62,594 bases of DNA from assembly GCA_937874195.1 (NCBI GenBank), contig CALNBM010000066.1:1-62594 (forward strand). Direction: 5' to 3'. Made by a program: the position numbers and the translations under genes. Source of the DNA: an uncultured Clostridia bacterium (GTDB lineage Bacteria; Bacillota; Clostridia; Christensenellales; UBA1242). The notes beneath the pieces were generated by a model that was not told the origin of the DNA, ran no database searches, and saw only the letters and a list, made by a program, of their open reading frames with translations. Positions 1 to 7,423 of this stretch are shown in pieces (within the stretch, counting starts at the first letter, position 1; the number at the start of each line of letters is the position of its first letter).

Positions 1-1
1 A

Positions 2-178
2 ACACAAGCAGTTCATGAAAAATATTTAAACAATACAGTTAAACCTAATTTTATAGAAGAACAAACATTTAAAGAATTAGATTTAATTAATAACCATAAT
101 GAAGAAAATTTAGCGAATAATAGTGTGGAAAATAATAATTCAAATAGTGATAATAATCCCACGGAAAATTTTAAATAA
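2..178 (+). CDS. C-terminal tail of an unidentified protein, cut by the window edge
   Basis: An open plus-strand frame runs from the left edge to a TAA at 176-178. The 58 visible residues end in an Asn/Glu/Ser-rich low-complexity tail, which looks like the disordered end of a real protein and not like random translation. The 5' part lies outside the window, so no function can be given. The gene converges on dnaN. The minus-strand frame over the same bases is a hydrophobic shadow of this N/E/K-rich coding strand and is not called. Identity is unknown; the coding call itself is moderately sure. Confidence 0.6.
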   Translation, partial: TQAVHEKYLNNTVKPNFIEEQTFKELDLINNHNEENLANNSVENNNSNSDNNPTENFK

Positions 179-618
179 CAACTGGATTTTGTCATATTTA
201 TCTTAAATAATAGCAATAAGTGGTATTTATATGACAATAACTATATTTTTAATAAAATTTATCCATAAAAAAATACCCGATAATGAATAATAATTTAGGT
301 AAATAATTTTACTTATTTTGTATATAGTCCTAACATAACAGCAACCAGCCTGTTTTATATTTTAATAAAGACATGGAAAAATGAGTCTAAATAATAATGA
401 TAACTTATATTATTTCTCATATTACTTAAAAAAAAGAAGAGATTTTAAATTTCTTCCTTTTTTTTATTTCTTTATATTTCTTTTTTATTTTCTTTATATT
501 TAATATAAATTAATTTTTGTTAACATTATATTTATACTTATTATATTTATACTTATTATATTTTTTATTTCATAAAATTAAAGTTTTTATTTTATTTATA
601 TTAATTTAAAAGTTTTTT
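179..618. other. Convergent spacer downstream of dnaN
   Basis: No gene is seen. It holds a short AT-rich hairpin with A-run and T-run flanks at about 428-465 that could terminate transcription from either side. A 9-bp inverted repeat (TTGTCATAT with ATATGACAA) lies at about 193-235. A 15-bp unit TTATATTTATACTTA is tandemly repeated at 526-540 and 541-555 with a partial third copy. The rest is very AT-rich with no recognisable signal. Confidence 0.5.
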
Positions 619-1734
619 TTAAATAATACGCACAGGTAAAATAAGATGCAGAAATTCGCTTTTATCACTACCATTTTCATCCACACCTGTTATAACACAA
701 GGTGCTATTATTGATGTGAAATTAAGTTTAATAAATTCGTCTGTTATAGTTCTAAGCGCATCACTGAAATATTTAACATTAAATCCTATAACTAAATCAT
801 TTCCTTTAAGTGATATAGTTATTTTTTCGTTAATATCTGCTATTTCGCTTTTGCCGAGTAATTGTAATACTTTTTCCTTAATATCAAATTTTATTAAATT
901 TCCTTTATCAACGCGACTAAGAAGGGATGCTCTTTCAATAGCATCTTCTAATTGCCCTTTGTTAATTATAACAGTTGAAGTAAAGTTTGATGGAATTATT
1001 TGAGAATAATTAATAAATTCACCATCAAGAAGCCGTGTTGTTATCTTAACATTATCAATTTCTATCATTAAACTATTTTTTTGAAGATAAATTTTAACTA
1101 TATTATCGTTTTCCTCTAAAAAACTTGCAATTTCTTTTAAACTTTTCGCAGGAACCACCACAGATAAATTTTTGCTTGCATTTTTTATTTTACTTTTAGT
1201 TAATGCTAATCTATAACCATCTAATGCTATAAGTTTTATTTTATCATCTTCAATTTCTAATAAACAACCTTTTAATATAGGCCTCACATCATTCGTTGCA
1301 ACAGCAAAAACACTTTTATTTATAATATTTTTTAAGTCTTTTTGTTTTATTTCAAAAGAATCTTCATAGTCATATTTTTTAATATTTGGAAACTCTTCAC
1401 TGTTTAAACATTGAATTTTTCCACAACTATCAGTATATAAAACACTTAAAACATTTGTCTCATTTAAATCAAGCTCTATTTGTTCATTATTAAGTTTTTT
1501 AATAAATTCTGAAAACAATCTGCCGGGTACAACTGTTTCACCTTCAATTTTAATATTTGCTCTGATTTTTTTTTCTATTGATAATTCAAGATCAGTGGCA
1601 GATAGCATTAAGTAATCTTCATCGGCTGTTAATTTAATCCCTTCTAAAATAGGATTGGTTGTTTTAGTGCTAACACCTCTGTTCACTTGCATTATTGCTT
1701 CTGATAAATCTAATCCATCACAAACTAATTTCAT
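619..1734 (-). CDS. dnaN: DNA polymerase III subunit beta (sliding clamp)
   Basis: This is the ring-shaped processivity clamp that tethers the replicative polymerase to DNA and recruits many DNA-metabolism partners. The 371 residues match the normal length of bacterial beta (about 365-380) and show the three-fold clamp layout: an N-terminal segment with the NPILEG and LSATDLELS signatures, a middle segment with NDVRPILKG and LIALDGYRLA, and a C-terminal part ending in the ILPVRII tail (family consensus LxPxR/ML). The start ATG has AAGGAG close upstream. It lies downstream of dnaA on the same strand, the usual order, with the probable origin in the spacer. Nothing is missing. The identification is secure. 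Confidence 0.97.
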   Translation of the reverse strand: MKLVCDGLDLSEAIMQVNRGVSTKTTNPILEGIKLTADEDYLMLSATDLELSIEKKIRANIKIEGETVVPGRLFSEFIKKLNNEQIELDLNETNVLSVLYTDSCGKIQCLNSEEFPNIKKYDYEDSFEIKQKDLKNIINKSVFAVATNDVRPILKGCLLEIEDDKIKLIALDGYRLALTKSKIKNASKNLSVVVPAKSLKEIASFLEENDNIVKIYLQKNSLMIEIDNVKITTRLLDGEFINYSQIIPSNFTSTVIINKGQLEDAIERASLLSRVDKGNLIKFDIKEKVLQLLGKSEIADINEKITISLKGNDLVIGFNVKYFSDALRTITDEFIKLNFTSIIAPCVITGVDENGSDKSEFLHLILPVRII

Positions 1735-2062
1735 AGTATTCTCCTTTTTGAATAATTATAAGAAATGGTTAATAAATATATACTTTTTGTCATAAACTAA
1801 TCTATATTATTAATTTTATTGAATAATAATATTATTAATAATAGTTGTGGAAATGTGGATAAAAATTTTATTTACTATATATTCTGTTTTCGGTACGATA
1901 AATGCGTTTATAAAATCGCATATATCGTTTTTTTAACTGTGGACAAGTATGTGTAAATTTTAACAATCAGTTCACAATATCCACAAGATTATGTTAATAA
2001 CTATATGGTTTTATCCTAAATTTAATTTTTTCATATTTTTAATATGTAATAATATTCATTAA
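1735..2062. other. oriC: Probable chromosomal origin (oriC): DnaA boxes in the dnaA-dnaN spacer
   Basis: The 328-bp, very AT-rich spacer contains TGTGGATAA at 1854-1862 (a perfect TTATCCACA box on the minus strand), TGTGGACAA at 1938-1946 (one mismatch) and ATATCCACA at 1977-1985 (one mismatch), plus TTGTGGAAA near 1844. A dnaA-dnaN spacer with DnaA boxes and AT-rich DNA is the classic unwinding site in low-GC Gram-positives. Coding strands switch nearby: dnaN, dnaA and recF run left and gyrB/gyrA run right. No GC-skew calculation was possible. The start of dnaN with its AAGGAG also lies here. Confidence 0.65.
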
Positions 2063-3391
2063 TTACTGTTTAATTGCCATTGCTTTAATATCATTAACTG
2101 CAATTTTAATTCGATTATTTTCTTTTATAGCGTCTGCTATTTTATCTCGGGCATATATAACAGTTGTGTGGTCTTTTTTCCCAAACACTTGACTTATTGA
2201 TATTAATGGAAGATCAAGCATTTCATAAATAACAAACATACAAATTTGTCGAGGTTCGACTATTTCTTTATTTTTTTTCTTTCCTAAAAGTTCAGCTCTA
2301 TCAACACTAAAATACTTACAAACGCAATCTATAATAACATTATAAGTTAAATGTTGTTTATTTGTGGAAACATGGTCTTTTAATGCTTCTTTAATATCTT
2401 CCAAATCGGCAGAATCTTTAAGTCTTAAAGTGGAATAAAAGTGAACTTTACTTAATAATCCTTCCATTTCTCTAATATTAGTGTCATAGTTTTCGGCAAT
2501 ATAATTAATAACTTCGCTAGATACATTATATTTTTCGTCTTCTGATTTTTTACGAAGTATTGCAATGCGAGTTTCAAGGTCAGGCGTTTGAACATCTTGA
2601 ATCAACCCCATACTAAACCTGCTTACCAATCTTTCTTCTAGAATTGCTATTTCTTTTGGTGGACGATCAGAAGCTATAATTATTTGCTTGTTATTTTCGT
2701 ATAAATCATTAAAAGTGTGGAAAAATGCTTCTTGTGTGGAATTTTTCTTAGAAATAAATTGAATATCATCAATAAGTAAAATATCTAAATTTCTGTATTT
2801 ATCTCTAAAAGAACTTTGTTTTCCAGATTTTAAACTTTCAATATAATCGTTTGTAAATCGTTCGCATGTGACATATAGCGTTATTAAATTTGGAAATTTT
2901 TCTGTTATGTAATTTCCTATTGCATGCAAAAGGTGGGTTTTTCCAAGGCCAGTGCCACCATAAATAAAAAGAGGATTTATTTTAAAAGGATTTTTTGCAA
3001 CACCTTCACAAGCTGCATAAACATATTTATTTGAATTACCTACCACAAAATTAGAAAAAGTATATTTTTTATTAAATTTAAAGGAAGAGTTTTCGTTATT
3101 TAAACTTTCTTTTTTTTCTTCTTTTGTAGCAAGTAATTTTTCTTTTGCGTATGGATCAATAACTTCATAATCTTTTATTTCATCACAACATTCTTTGAGA
3201 GCTAAACTAATTTGTAAGCCATGAAGTTCAATTACTCTGGCTTTTGCACTTTCACTTGAAGTGGAAAGAGTGAAAATCCCGTTTTCAAAATTTACAGGCT
3301 CAAGAGTGTTTATCCATAAATCAAAAGAAACAGATGTAACTTGTTTTTGTAATTTTATTAATGCTTGCTGCCAAATTTTTATTATATCCAA
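2063..3391 (-). CDS. dnaA: Chromosomal replication initiator protein DnaA
   Basis: This AAA+ ATPase binds DnaA boxes and melts the origin. Domain order is normal: an N-terminal helicase/DnaD-interaction domain (about 1-85), a short linker, an AAA+ core with Walker A GGTGLGKT at 145-152 and Walker B ILLIDDIQF near 205, and a C-terminal DNA-binding domain with the diagnostic DHTTV at 407-411. At 442 residues it is of typical Firmicutes length. The start is TTG, supported by AAGGGG at 3400-3405 eight bases upstream. A near-DnaA box (TGTTGATAA, 3486-3494) lies in the upstream region and could serve autoregulation. The identification is secure. Confidence 0.98.
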   Translation of the reverse strand: MDIIKIWQQALIKLQKQVTSVSFDLWINTLEPVNFENGIFTLSTSSESAKARVIELHGLQISLALKECCDEIKDYEVIDPYAKEKLLATKEEKKESLNNENSSFKFNKKYTFSNFVVGNSNKYVYAACEGVAKNPFKINPLFIYGGTGLGKTHLLHAIGNYITEKFPNLITLYVTCERFTNDYIESLKSGKQSSFRDKYRNLDILLIDDIQFISKKNSTQEAFFHTFNDLYENNKQIIIASDRPPKEIAILEERLVSRFSMGLIQDVQTPDLETRIAILRKKSEDEKYNVSSEVINYIAENYDTNIREMEGLLSKVHFYSTLRLKDSADLEDIKEALKDHVSTNKQHLTYNVIIDCVCKYFSVDRAELLGKKKNKEIVEPRQICMFVIYEMLDLPLISISQVFGKKDHTTVIYARDKIADAIKENNRIKIAVNDIKAMAIKQ

Positions 3392-3584
3392 TTCTTTTGC
3401 CCCTTAAAGTTATAAAAACATTTTATATTAAAAGCTTACAAAAGTCAATAAATAAGAGAGATTATAAACTAATATTATTTATATGTGTTGATAAACTTCA
3501 CTATCAGTACAATAAATATAGAAAAAGAAATATATTAAATATTTAAGTAGTTATTCTTTTTAAGTATTGTACGCAGTTATTCGA

Positions 3585-4676
3585 TTACAACACCTGTTCA
3601 GTAGTTTTTCCGTTTTCCACATTAAAGATTGTTGCGGGTATATCAAATTCAAATTTAGTGCAAGATATAATGCTTTGAAAATTTTTAATTTTATCTAATA
3701 GTTTATTTTTTCTTTCATCATCTAATTCGCTTAAAACATCGTCTAATAATAAAACGGGATATTCGCCAAAAATACTATTATAAAACTCTAATTCGGCTAA
3801 CTTTAAACTAAGCGCTGATGTTCGTTGTTGTCCTTGAGAGCCAAAATTTCTAACATCAACATTATTTAATAAAATTTTAATATCATCTCTGTGAGGACCA
3901 CTTGTGGTGTAACCCATGGAATAATCTTTCTCCGCATCGGTTTTAAGAGAGGTTAAAAAATTTTCCTTAATTTGCTCTTCGTTATCACCTTTAATTCCCA
4001 TATATTCAAGTTCTAATAATTCTTTTTCATGTGTTAAATATTTATGTGAAGAAGCAGTGAAAGTTTTTAATTTGCTTATAAAATTTTTTCTATCTAAAAT
4101 TATTTTCGCACCCACTTCGGCTAATTGTTCGTTCCAGATAGGCAGTGTTTCAAGCAACACTTTTTTATTAGGCGACACCTTTAAAAGTTTGTTTCTTTGA
4201 ATTAAAATTTTGTTATATTTAGAAAGATTATAAAAATATGTTTTACTAATTTGTGATAGTGAAATATCCATAAATTTACGGCGTTCTACCGGACTTGCTT
4301 TAACTAATTTTAATTCATCGGGCGAAAAGTAAATAGCATTAAACTCACCCATAAGTTCGCCTATTTTTTTTAGTGAAAAACCGTTTATTTTTATAGACTT
4401 ACTTTGGTTTTCAAATAAATAAAACTCTATTTTTTTATTACCCGATAGTCGTTCTATTTCTATAACCACCTTAGCATACGAACAATCCCACTTAATTAAA
4501 TCTTTTTCTTTTGCAGTTCGTGGACTTTTCCCAATAGCACACAAAAAAATGCTCTCCAAAAGGTTTGTTTTTCCTTGTGCATTTTTTCCTACAAGCACAT
4601 TTATTCCACTTTTAAAAAAAAGATGTTCATTATTATAATTTCTAAAATTTTTAAGTTCTACGCTTTTTAGCTCCAT
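3585..4676 (-). CDS. recF: DNA replication and repair protein RecF
   Basis: This SMC-like ATPase helps load RecA at single-strand gaps with RecO and RecR (recR is present at 53760-54356). Walker A GKNAQGKT is at 30-37, the family motif SGPHRDD and the ABC-type signature GSQGQQRT lie in the C-terminal half, and Walker B LLLDD is at 309-313; 363 residues is standard. Gene order is unusual: recF lies upstream of dnaA on the same strand, whereas dnaA-dnaN-recF is the common arrangement. No Shine-Dalgarno sequence precedes the ATG. Instead a perfect TATAAT ends six bases before it, so the mRNA may be leaderless. Confidence 0.96.
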   Translation of the reverse strand: MELKSVELKNFRNYNNEHLFFKSGINVLVGKNAQGKTNLLESIFLCAIGKSPRTAKEKDLIKWDCSYAKVVIEIERLSGNKKIEFYLFENQSKSIKINGFSLKKIGELMGEFNAIYFSPDELKLVKASPVERRKFMDISLSQISKTYFYNLSKYNKILIQRNKLLKVSPNKKVLLETLPIWNEQLAEVGAKIILDRKNFISKLKTFTASSHKYLTHEKELLELEYMGIKGDNEEQIKENFLTSLKTDAEKDYSMGYTTSGPHRDDIKILLNNVDVRNFGSQGQQRTSALSLKLAELEFYNSIFGEYPVLLLDDVLSELDDERKNKLLDKIKNFQSIISCTKFEFDIPATIFNVENGKTTEQVL

Positions 4677-4682
4677 ATTATT

Positions 4683-4711
4683 ATTATATCACTTGCGTGT
4701 GTTTTTTTAAA
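4683..4711 (-). promoter_or_regulatory. Promoter of recF placed for a leaderless transcript
   Basis: On the minus strand TATAAT lies at 4688-4683 with TTTAAA as a possible -35 at 4711-4706 (17-base spacer). The expected transcription start, about seven bases beyond the -10, falls on the A of the recF ATG at 4676. There is no purine-rich ribosome binding site in between. The -35 match is weak, so the leaderless reading is an inference. Confidence 0.5.
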
Positions 4712-5104
4712 CATAAAATTAATATTTTAAAACTTAGCATCCTTTAATTTACTACATAAAATAAATTTTAAAATAATAAAATTTTTTCTTAATAATTTAT
4801 AATTTTTATACATTTTTTATATTGCTAATTGTTATCACAATTACACTCGTGATGGTTATTTTTTTATTGTTAAAGTGTGTAAACTAATTAAAATTATTTT
4901 ACATTTAAAAACAAAAGAAATTAAAATAAAAAAACAACGATTCAGTTTTTGAACTAATATATTTAAATTTAAATTAAACAAATGTAAAAATTTTAAAAAA
5001 GATTAACCTTTTTTAACAAAACATTACTTTTCCCAGCTTGTCTTTATATTATAATATATATTTATATATTATATAATATAACATAATAAGTGAGCAAGAA
5101 TTCA
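4712..5104. other. Divergent recF-gyrB spacer
   Basis: No gene is found. The stretch is extremely AT-rich, with long A and T runs and TATA-rich patches near 5045-5095. I looked for DnaA boxes (TTATCCACA or one mismatch) on both strands and saw none, so the origin is placed in the dnaA-dnaN spacer. A small inverted repeat sits around 4838-4856 (ATCACAATTACACTCGTGAT). No ORF with a ribosome binding site is visible. Confidence 0.4.
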
Positions 5105-5133
5105 TTGATTAAAAATATTAATTATGCTATAAT
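5105..5133 (+). promoter_or_regulatory. Strong extended -10 promoter of gyrB
   Basis: TTGATT at 5105-5110 and TATAAT at 5128-5133 are separated by exactly 17 bases, and TG at 5125-5126 gives the extended -10 motif TGnTATAAT. The predicted start near 5140 leaves a 25-base leader containing AGGGGA before the gyrB ATG. This is among the best sigma-A promoters in the window. Confidence 0.75.
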
Positions 5134-5165
5134 TAAATATTGAAAAAAAGTAGCAGGGGAAGAAA

Positions 5166-7121
5166 ATGCAAGACAATATAAATAGTGACGAAAGGCTAGA
5201 AAAAAAGAACTATGTAACTGAAAAAAACTTAAAATATGATGAAAATGATATTCAAGTTTTAGAAGGTTTAGAGCCTGTTAGAAAACGACCAAGTATGTAT
5301 ATAGGCAGCACAGATATTCATGGTTTACACCATTTAGTAACCGAAATTATAGACAATAGCATAGACGAAGCGCTAGCCGGTTATTGTGATATGATAATCG
5401 TTGATTTTAATAAAGACGGCAGTTGTACGATAAAAGATAACGGCAGGGGTATTCCTACAGGTATTCATTCGCACGAAAACAAAAGCGCTGTGGAAGTTGT
5501 TTTAACAAAACTTCATGCAGGTGGAAAGTTTGGTGGGGAAGGCTATAAAATATCCGGCGGGCTTCACGGTGTGGGGCTTAGTTGTGTTAACGCACTATCC
5601 AAATGGTTGGAAGTTAAAATTTATCAAAATGGTAAAGTACATGAACAACTTTATCGCCGTGGTATTCCACAATTTGATTTAAAAGTAACTGGTAACACTG
5701 AAAAAACCGGCACAACAATCACTTTTATGCCCGACGAAGAAATATTTGAAACAACAGAATTTGATTATTTGGAAATTAAAACGCGTTTTAGAGAAATTGC
5801 ATTTTTAAATAAAGGACTTACGATTTCTATTGAAGATAAACGCAAAGAAGATAGCAAAAGAGAAGTTTTTTATTATGAGGGCGGATTAGTTGAATTTGTT
5901 GAATATTTAAACCGAGATAAGAAAACTATTTTGCCTGAGCCAATATATGTGGATGTTATTAATAAAACAAATGAAGTGGAAATTGCTTTTCAATATAATG
6001 AAGGCTATAACGAGATTATCAACACTTACGCAAATAACATAAACACAGAAGAAGGCGGAACACATCTAATTGGTTTTAAAAACGCTCTAACAAAAATTAT
6101 TAACGATTATGGAAAAAACAATAACATATTAAAAGACAGTGAAAAGTTATCAGGCGAGGATGTTCGAGAAGGAATAACCGCCATAGTATCTGTTAAACTG
6201 CAAGACCCACAATTCGAAGGGCAAACCAAAACCAAGCTTGGAAACTCAAATATGCGTAAAATTGTGGAAGACGCAATGCAGGAGAAATTCGGTGGGTTTT
6301 TAGAAGAAAATCCAGTGTATGCAAAAGAGTTAGTGTTAAAATGTGTTACTGCAAAACGCGCGCGTGATGCTGCTAGAAATGTTCGTGATTTAACACGAAG
6401 AAAAGGAGTGTTGGAAAGCACTACCCTTCCGGGGAAACTCGCAGACTGCACAAACAAAGACAGGCATTCAACAGAAATTTATATAGTGGAAGGAGATAGC
6501 GCGGGCGGTACGGCTAAACAAGGGCGTGACAGGCGTTTTCAAGCGATTCTGCCACTTAGGGGCAAAATTCTAAATGTGGAAAAAGCTCATCTTCATAAAG
6601 TTTTAAGCAATGGCGTTATTAAAGATATGATAACTGCTTTTGGCTGTGGGATTAGTAGTGAATTTAATTTAGAAAAACTCAGATACGGTAAAATTATTTG
6701 CATGACAGACGCCGATGTTGACGGCAGTCATATTAGAATCTTACTTTTAACTTTCTTTTTTAGATTCATGCAACCATTAATTGAAAAAGGGTATGTTTAT
6801 ATTGCGCAACCGCCTCTTTATAAAATTCAACATAATAAAGATATTTATTATGTTTACTCCGATGAAGAATTAAATAATAAATTAGATGAATTGGGTAGAC
6901 CAAAAGTAACTCTTCAACGCTATAAAGGTTTAGGTGAAATGACAGCAGAGCAGTTATGGTCCACCACTATGGACCCATCTAATAGAGTGCTTTTAAAAGT
7001 TACTATGGACGATGCCATTGAAGCTGACGAAGTTTTTTCAAGGTTGATGGGCGAAGACCCAGAACTTAGAAGACGGTTTATTGAAGAAAATGCAACAATG
7101 GTTAAAGACTTAGATATATAA
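5166..7121 (+). CDS. gyrB: DNA gyrase subunit B
   Basis: This is the ATPase and TOPRIM subunit of gyrase, which introduces negative supercoils together with GyrA. The 651-residue protein shows the GHKL ATPase motifs (EIIDNSIDEA, DNGRGIP, GGLHGVGLS), the TOPRIM motifs EGDSAGG and DADVDGSHI, and the C-terminal RYKGLGEM segment. Length is normal for Gram-positive GyrB. The ATG follows AGGGGA within a short leader. gyrA lies 302 bases downstream, separated by a long hairpin and not directly coupled. Complete and well conserved. Confidence 0.98.
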   Translation: MQDNINSDERLEKKNYVTEKNLKYDENDIQVLEGLEPVRKRPSMYIGSTDIHGLHHLVTEIIDNSIDEALAGYCDMIIVDFNKDGSCTIKDNGRGIPTGIHSHENKSAVEVVLTKLHAGGKFGGEGYKISGGLHGVGLSCVNALSKWLEVKIYQNGKVHEQLYRRGIPQFDLKVTGNTEKTGTTITFMPDEEIFETTEFDYLEIKTRFREIAFLNKGLTISIEDKRKEDSKREVFYYEGGLVEFVEYLNRDKKTILPEPIYVDVINKTNEVEIAFQYNEGYNEIINTYANNINTEEGGTHLIGFKNALTKIINDYGKNNNILKDSEKLSGEDVREGITAIVSVKLQDPQFEGQTKTKLGNSNMRKIVEDAMQEKFGGFLEENPVYAKELVLKCVTAKRARDAARNVRDLTRRKGVLESTTLPGKLADCTNKDRHSTEIYIVEGDSAGGTAKQGRDRRFQAILPLRGKILNVEKAHLHKVLSNGVIKDMITAFGCGISSEFNLEKLRYGKIICMTDADVDGSHIRILLLTFFFRFMQPLIEKGYVYIAQPPLYKIQHNKDIYYVYSDEELNNKLDELGRPKVTLQRYKGLGEMTAEQLWSTTMDPSNRVLLKVTMDDAIEADEVFSRLMGEDPELRRRFIEENATMVKDLDI

Positions 7122-7280
7122 AAAACTTTTGTAATAAGAAATCTGGAAAATGAAGAAATCTGTTAATAACTGTGTTAGTTATAACTCACGATAACAGGAC
7201 CGCGAAGATAGTAAGCAAGTTGACATTAAAGTTTATTTTTTAAAATTTGATTGAATGATATTAAAAATATATTAGAGATA

Positions 7281-7354
7281 AAGACAAAATCATAATAAAT
7301 AAACGATATAAAAAAATATTTATTATATCGTTGTAATATTAGTAATTTTGTCTT
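7281..7354. other. Nested hairpin in the 302-bp gyrB-gyrA spacer
   Basis: Two perfect 10-bp stems are nested: AAGACAAAAT at 7281-7290 pairs with ATTTTGTCTT at 7345-7354, and AACGATATAA at 7302-7311 pairs with TTATATCGTT at 7323-7332, leaving an 11-base loop. No long U-run follows on the plus strand, so it is not a plain terminator. It could be an attenuator, an mRNA processing or stability element, or a partial terminator between gyrB and gyrA. The rest of 7122-7423 contains no gene, and gyrA has a weak AAGGA site 11 bases before its ATG. Confidence 0.55.
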
Positions 7355-7423
7355 GTGGCAACTAGCAAATTTTAAAATGTATTTTAAAAGAATTGAACAA
7401 TAAATAACAACAAGGAAAAATTT

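Noticed and set aside
13..237. Minus-strand hydrophobic ORF at the left edge
   Set aside because: It is the complement of an N/E/K-rich plus-strand coding frame that ends at 178 and has no ribosome binding site.
4712..5104. Origin in the recF-gyrB divergent spacer
   Set aside because: It is AT-rich and divergent but lacks DnaA boxes on both strands, whereas the dnaA-dnaN spacer has them.
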